Part shown: positions 60,457 through 64,000 of the stretch, one piece after another | Layout: each line of letters begins with the position of its first letter | Numbering within the stretch: position 1 is the stretch's first letter | DNA from: Naegleria lovaniensis | Lineage: Eukaryota > Heterolobosea > Eutetramitea > Acrasida > Naegleriidae | DNA: 64,000 nt | Direction of reading: 5' to 3' | Assembly (NCBI RefSeq): GCF_003324165.1 | Contig: NW_025407825.1 | Coordinates: 434,001-498,000, forward strand | Made by a program: the position numbers and the translations under genes | Notes under the pieces: generated by a model | The model's input: only the letters and a program-made list of their open reading frames with translations | Database searches by the model: none | Told to the model about the DNA's origin: nothing

Positions 60457-61302
60457 AACAATTAAATTCAATCCTCAATACACTCTAAATCACAAAAAAT
60501 GTAATCAAATTGAAACTTTTCATCACCGTCCACAAACCAAACCACATCTAACAACAACTTTTTTGAAGGTCAATCATATGGACTTTCAAATCAAAATCAC
60601 CACACATGGTGTTCCTCTCCATTATCTTCTTTCAATGTGCAATCACCGTCATCTACCGGTTTCAGTAGCATTAATCCCGGCTCTTTTGATTCACCAAGAA
60701 CATCACACCATCTTTCGAAAGAATTTATGAAGATCTGATACAACCAAACCAATCCAATTCAATGAGCTATCAGAATATCCCTATTCAATATGGAGGATGT
60801 GAACATTTATTTCAAAATCATCAATCCTATTATCCACAATCTTCTCATAATTTCTCCACAATCCAACATAACCTTGACAATCCGAACACATTATCATCTC
60901 AACCTTCACAACATGAAACCAATCAAACCAACATTCAAACACACAACAAAATACAACAATTACTTTGTCGATAAGCTAGCTTCACTCGCATAAAACAAAA
61001 GCGAGGAGGTCCACCGAGCACAGAAAACAAATTGAAAATAATTAATAATATTATTGATAATACTGATCTCAATTTCTCTCAGTTAAGCTCCAAGGAGATG
61101 CTGTTATTAAATTAAAGAACAAGAGTTTTTGCTTTTTGTTGTAATTTAATTTTTCAAGTTGACATTAATTTTCACTCCAAAAAAAATGCCTTCACCAAAG
61201 ATGAGGTCGAGTATTTTAAATCACACACCTAAACTACGATTACACAGCAACAACGTGGAACAACTTTGATGTAACTTAGATACCAAGTGATCAGTACAAA
61301 AG
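60457..61302. other. Region with coding-like Asn/Gln/Ser-rich stretches, gene model unclear
   Basis: Two adjoining open stretches here look like real low-complexity protein. About 60505-60735 (one frame) reads NNNFFEGQSYGLSNQNHH and onwards, ending soon after SPRTSHHLSKEF. About 60740-60974 (another frame) reads QPNQSNSMSYQNIPIQYGG and ends IQTHNKIQQLLCR. The frames differ by one base near 60720. They may be a 3' continuation of the micro-exon gene or a separate damaged gene; neither has a clear start or splice site. A short ORF at 61185-61269 after an A-run has no recognisable content. The rest is AT-rich without features. Confidence 0.35.
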
Positions 61303-61582
61303 ATGGATTTTTATCGTGTAACGAGAAACTTGTTGAACGGTGTAATGACGGTGAATGTGAGTATTATCATCAACAATCAACCAATCCTTGTATAACGAAA
61401 GGCTGAAGAGAATTGCTTTCGAAACGTTAGTAACTGGCTTTGGTACAATAGGTGTGGTCATAATCAGGAGGAGGTTCACTTTTAATGAACGAACGTCAGC
61501 ACTACTGAATAAAACTTTACAAGATTCTGAACCAATCCCGGAGTTTCTGCATTTCGTTGTCAAAAAATTTTTGCCTTTTTGA
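61303..61582 (+). CDS. Tiny single-helix membrane protein (tentative)
   Basis: Two exons, 61303-61356 (ending at a GTGAGT donor) and 61409-61582, give 75 residues. The first exon encodes MDFYRVTRNLLNGVMTVN; the second has one hydrophobic stretch (TLVTGFGTIGVVIIRRRF) and a short polar tail ending in KKFLPF. The size and form fit a small mitochondrial inner-membrane subunit, but there is no family evidence. The acceptor (CTGAAG) lacks a pyrimidine tract, so the junction is uncertain. Confidence 0.42.
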
Positions 61583-61672
61583 GTCGAATTTTTTCGCTGG
61601 TAGTTTTCTTATGGCGTAGTTTGTGGTGACATGGTAATATTTATATTCGGGTCGGCAGCTTGCACAAAAAAA

Positions 61673-64000
61673 ATGTCCTCATCCGTTATCTCCGAAACGC
61701 TTGAAGTGAATTTAGACCATTTCATGCAACCAGCTGGAGAAATTGTTGAATGCTTTGAAAGATCGAAATATGATCAATTTCTTACTTTTTTGAATGAGCA
61801 AGTTTTTTCATCCAGAGAAACGACGGATCTGTTTGTTCGTAAGAAGGGATTAACTGCAATATATGAAACCCTTTTCACATACTCTTCCGATGATGAAATG
61901 ACGTCTCCTCTACTGAGTATGAAAAGATGTATGATCATTGCATTAGGGATGTATTTTAGAGAAGAACATTTATTTAACGCTCCAACTTGTTCAATTATCG
62001 TAAACAACACTGGACAACAAGAGATTGAAACCAATCTCTTTAAGAATTACTTCAATCAAATATTACTCTCCGATAACGAGAAAGGTTGTTTGTATAGGAA
62101 TATGGACTATGAGGGTATTGGTATTTTAAAAATTGCAGTGTTTAATTCGCTTTGTACATTTGTTGATGTTCATGCTAGTGGAATGGATTGGTTCACCAAT
62201 GAGATGGAATGTTTTAGCAGGATATTTCCAACTTGTTTGAGAAGTGATAATATTTATTTAAGGCAAGCTTGCGCACAATGCCTGCTTTTGGTTGTTCAAT
62301 ATTGGTATAAGCTAGGTAACAAAGAAATACTTCAAAAGTTTATCAATATTTTGGAACCATTTAAGAAAGAAGACATGCTCGATTTTTTAGATTTTGTTTT
62401 GCAACTCATAACATTAAGTTTTAATGATCACAACAATACATTTGACTTTGCAATGCTTCGACCCTTGAGTACAGAAATTTTACAAAATGCATTGGCAGAA
62501 TCACAATTGATTGAACGTCTTGTACATGACGAGACCATCGCAAACGTACATGATTTACGAGTGGTAGAAAGACTCTATGATATTTTGATATATTTATCAA
62601 ATCACAATCTACTAAGTGGTAACAAACAAGTTAATTCGTTGAAACTATTGACTGGCAAAACAGATGATGTTGTTTCACACACATGCGAAACTGTAGAGGC
62701 GTGTCTACTTTCCGGAGATATTGGCTACCAAAACATTGGACTAAAAATCCTTTCAAACTTTTCAAGCGAACTACTTCCTGAACAATCAGCTCTATCACTC
62801 TTGTCCATTTTAGTAACCATGTGGAAACGAATGTTTGAGGAAAATAATGATACACAATACTTTAACAATCTCAAATGTCTTTCAGTGAAGCAAAAAGGCA
62901 AATTTATCTTAGCCATCAGCAAGTGCCTTCAAAGATTTATGCAAATACCATCCACAATCGATTATTGTGACAAGAATGATTTACATGGCTTATTAGTTTT
63001 CACAGTGAAAATGTATGAACATATCAATAACTCTCTCTGCTCTAAAGTACTAGAAGTTCTACTTTGTTGGGCTTTGAAAGCCAAAATTACTCTCAAGAAT
63101 GAGCATAGCGATTATTTGTGGCAACTCCTTCAAAACAGTCTGATTCCTGATATTGTTTCGCTAGTAGGAAAAATTATTCCACTTACATGCAAAAACGAAG
63201 AAAGCAGGTTTTATGAAATTGTTACCACAAGATTTTATGATATGAATTGGGAATTGCGAGATGCTGCAATAGATATCATCCGAACGTCTCTCAACGACAA
63301 CACACACTATGCAACTATGACTCAATTTGTTGCACAGAAAGACATACTCTCACATCTTATAGGGATTCTCTCGAAAAAGCTTCAAGACACTGAACATTAT
63401 GTTGTCCTTACCACGTTCAAGACATTACATGTAAGTTTTTTCTATCAAACAGTATAATATATAATAATTTGAGAAGGATTTAATAGTATTAGAACATAGA
63501 AGATCGCTTCAGTATGATTTTGGTATGTCGTTATTGGCAGAAATTTTGAGAACTGCTTCAAGCAACCATGAATATTTCATCAAAAAGGAGGCGATTGAAA
63601 TTTGTAAAAACTTAATTGCACACAATGTGATTCCTTTCTCACAAGTGTTGCAAGACAGGACATTATTACAAAATCTCAAGTAAGTTGTACAACCCTTGTT
63701 CTTACTTCTAATGACAACTGTTCTTAACGTCAGCTCATTTATTCACTCGTCCACTATGGATTGTGACGTAGAGGTATCTCAACAATTTCTATTATTTATT
63801 TTTGAGATTTGCAATTTAGAGCATGTTTCTACTTTTGAAAAATTCAAATTATTTATTGAGTTGGGAATTGAATCGTTGTTGGGAGAGTATTTTGAGAATA
63901 TTATGGAGGACGCAACTTTCCATCTTACCCAACAGATTGTTAAAAAGCTTCATGTTCTAAAATTGGAAGACCGAGATCATTGCTCAAGCTATTCGAGCAG
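61673..64000 (+). CDS. HEAT/armadillo-repeat protein, BRAT1-like, 3' end outside window
   Basis: Three exons are seen, 61673-63430, 63513-63679 and 63734 to beyond 64000, so the C-terminus lies outside; 730 residues are visible. The ATG at 61673 after CACAAAAAAA was preferred to the in-frame ATG at 61631. The protein is helical throughout with HEAT-like pairs, for example IYLRQACAQCLLLVVQYW and MNWELRDAAIDIIRTSL. The latter, with the later DTEHYVVLTTFKTL, resembles the WEVRDSALEFL and ESYVRASAV segments of BRAT1, an Integrator-associated factor that acts with INTS11. That family call is tentative; a generic HEAT-repeat protein is the safe description. Confidence 0.6.

Overview
The window looks like a gene-dense chromosome segment of a free-living heterolobosean amoeboflagellate of the Naegleria type. 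This is inferred from several features seen together. The DNA is AT-rich and most genes are separated by only tens to hundreds of bases. Introns are short, with strong GTAAGT or GTATGT donors. Start codons often follow an A-run. Many signalling proteins carry long Asn, Thr, Ser and Gln runs. A cycloartenol-type cyclase sits beside genes otherwise known from animals or plants (M1AP-like, DCAF17-like, DEX1-like, EI24). No species is assigned. There are no bacterial operons, CRISPR arrays, rRNA genes, or tRNA genes that I could recognise.

Layout. 1-5.6 kb: the 3' part of cycloartenol synthase, a 1.45-kb non-coding stretch holding an inverted repeat and an oxidoreductase relic, and a two-exon sphingosine kinase. 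5.9-16.2 kb: an Arc1/AIMP1-like tRNA-binding protein, a 1519-residue DH-PH RhoGEF and a 1199-residue leucine-rich-repeat protein. 16.3-25.1 kb: a five-exon orphan membrane protein, an LRRC45-like protein, a mitochondrial DnaJ, an RRP15-like ribosome factor and a RING protein. 25.2-31.1 kb: nicalin, a THEM6-like hotdog protein, spliceosomal SmE, a small membrane protein, and a GTPase with a zinc ribbon inside its G domain. 31.2-39.6 kb: an SH3-IQ-DH-PH-coiled-coil RhoGEF, an M1AP-like protein, a secreted protein, a small membrane protein, exosome RRP41 and an EAF7/MRGBP-like NuA4 subunit.

39.6-44.8 kb: a complete two-ORF LINE retrotransposon (ORF1; ORF2 with APE endonuclease, reverse transcriptase and RNase H) between perfect 16-bp target-site duplications. 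It sits in what was a 32-bp gap between two divergent genes. 44.8-64 kb: a RAB3GAP2 N-domain protein, a ZNHIT3-tail-like protein, an orphan low-complexity protein, an RCC1-like protein, Dim1/TXNL4A, a DCAF17-like propeller protein, a RING-CH membrane ligase, EI24, a DEX1-like FG-GAP protein, a gene built of micro-exons, a tiny membrane protein, and a HEAT-type BRAT1-like gene that runs off the end.

The genes are mostly unrelated housekeeping and signalling functions, not one pathway. Recurrent themes are Rho/Rab/GTPase signalling, RNA processing (SmE, Dim1, RRP41, RRP15) and ubiquitin ligases. Exon models were built by hand from splice signals and reading-frame continuity. Every multi-exon model closes in frame, but none has transcript support.
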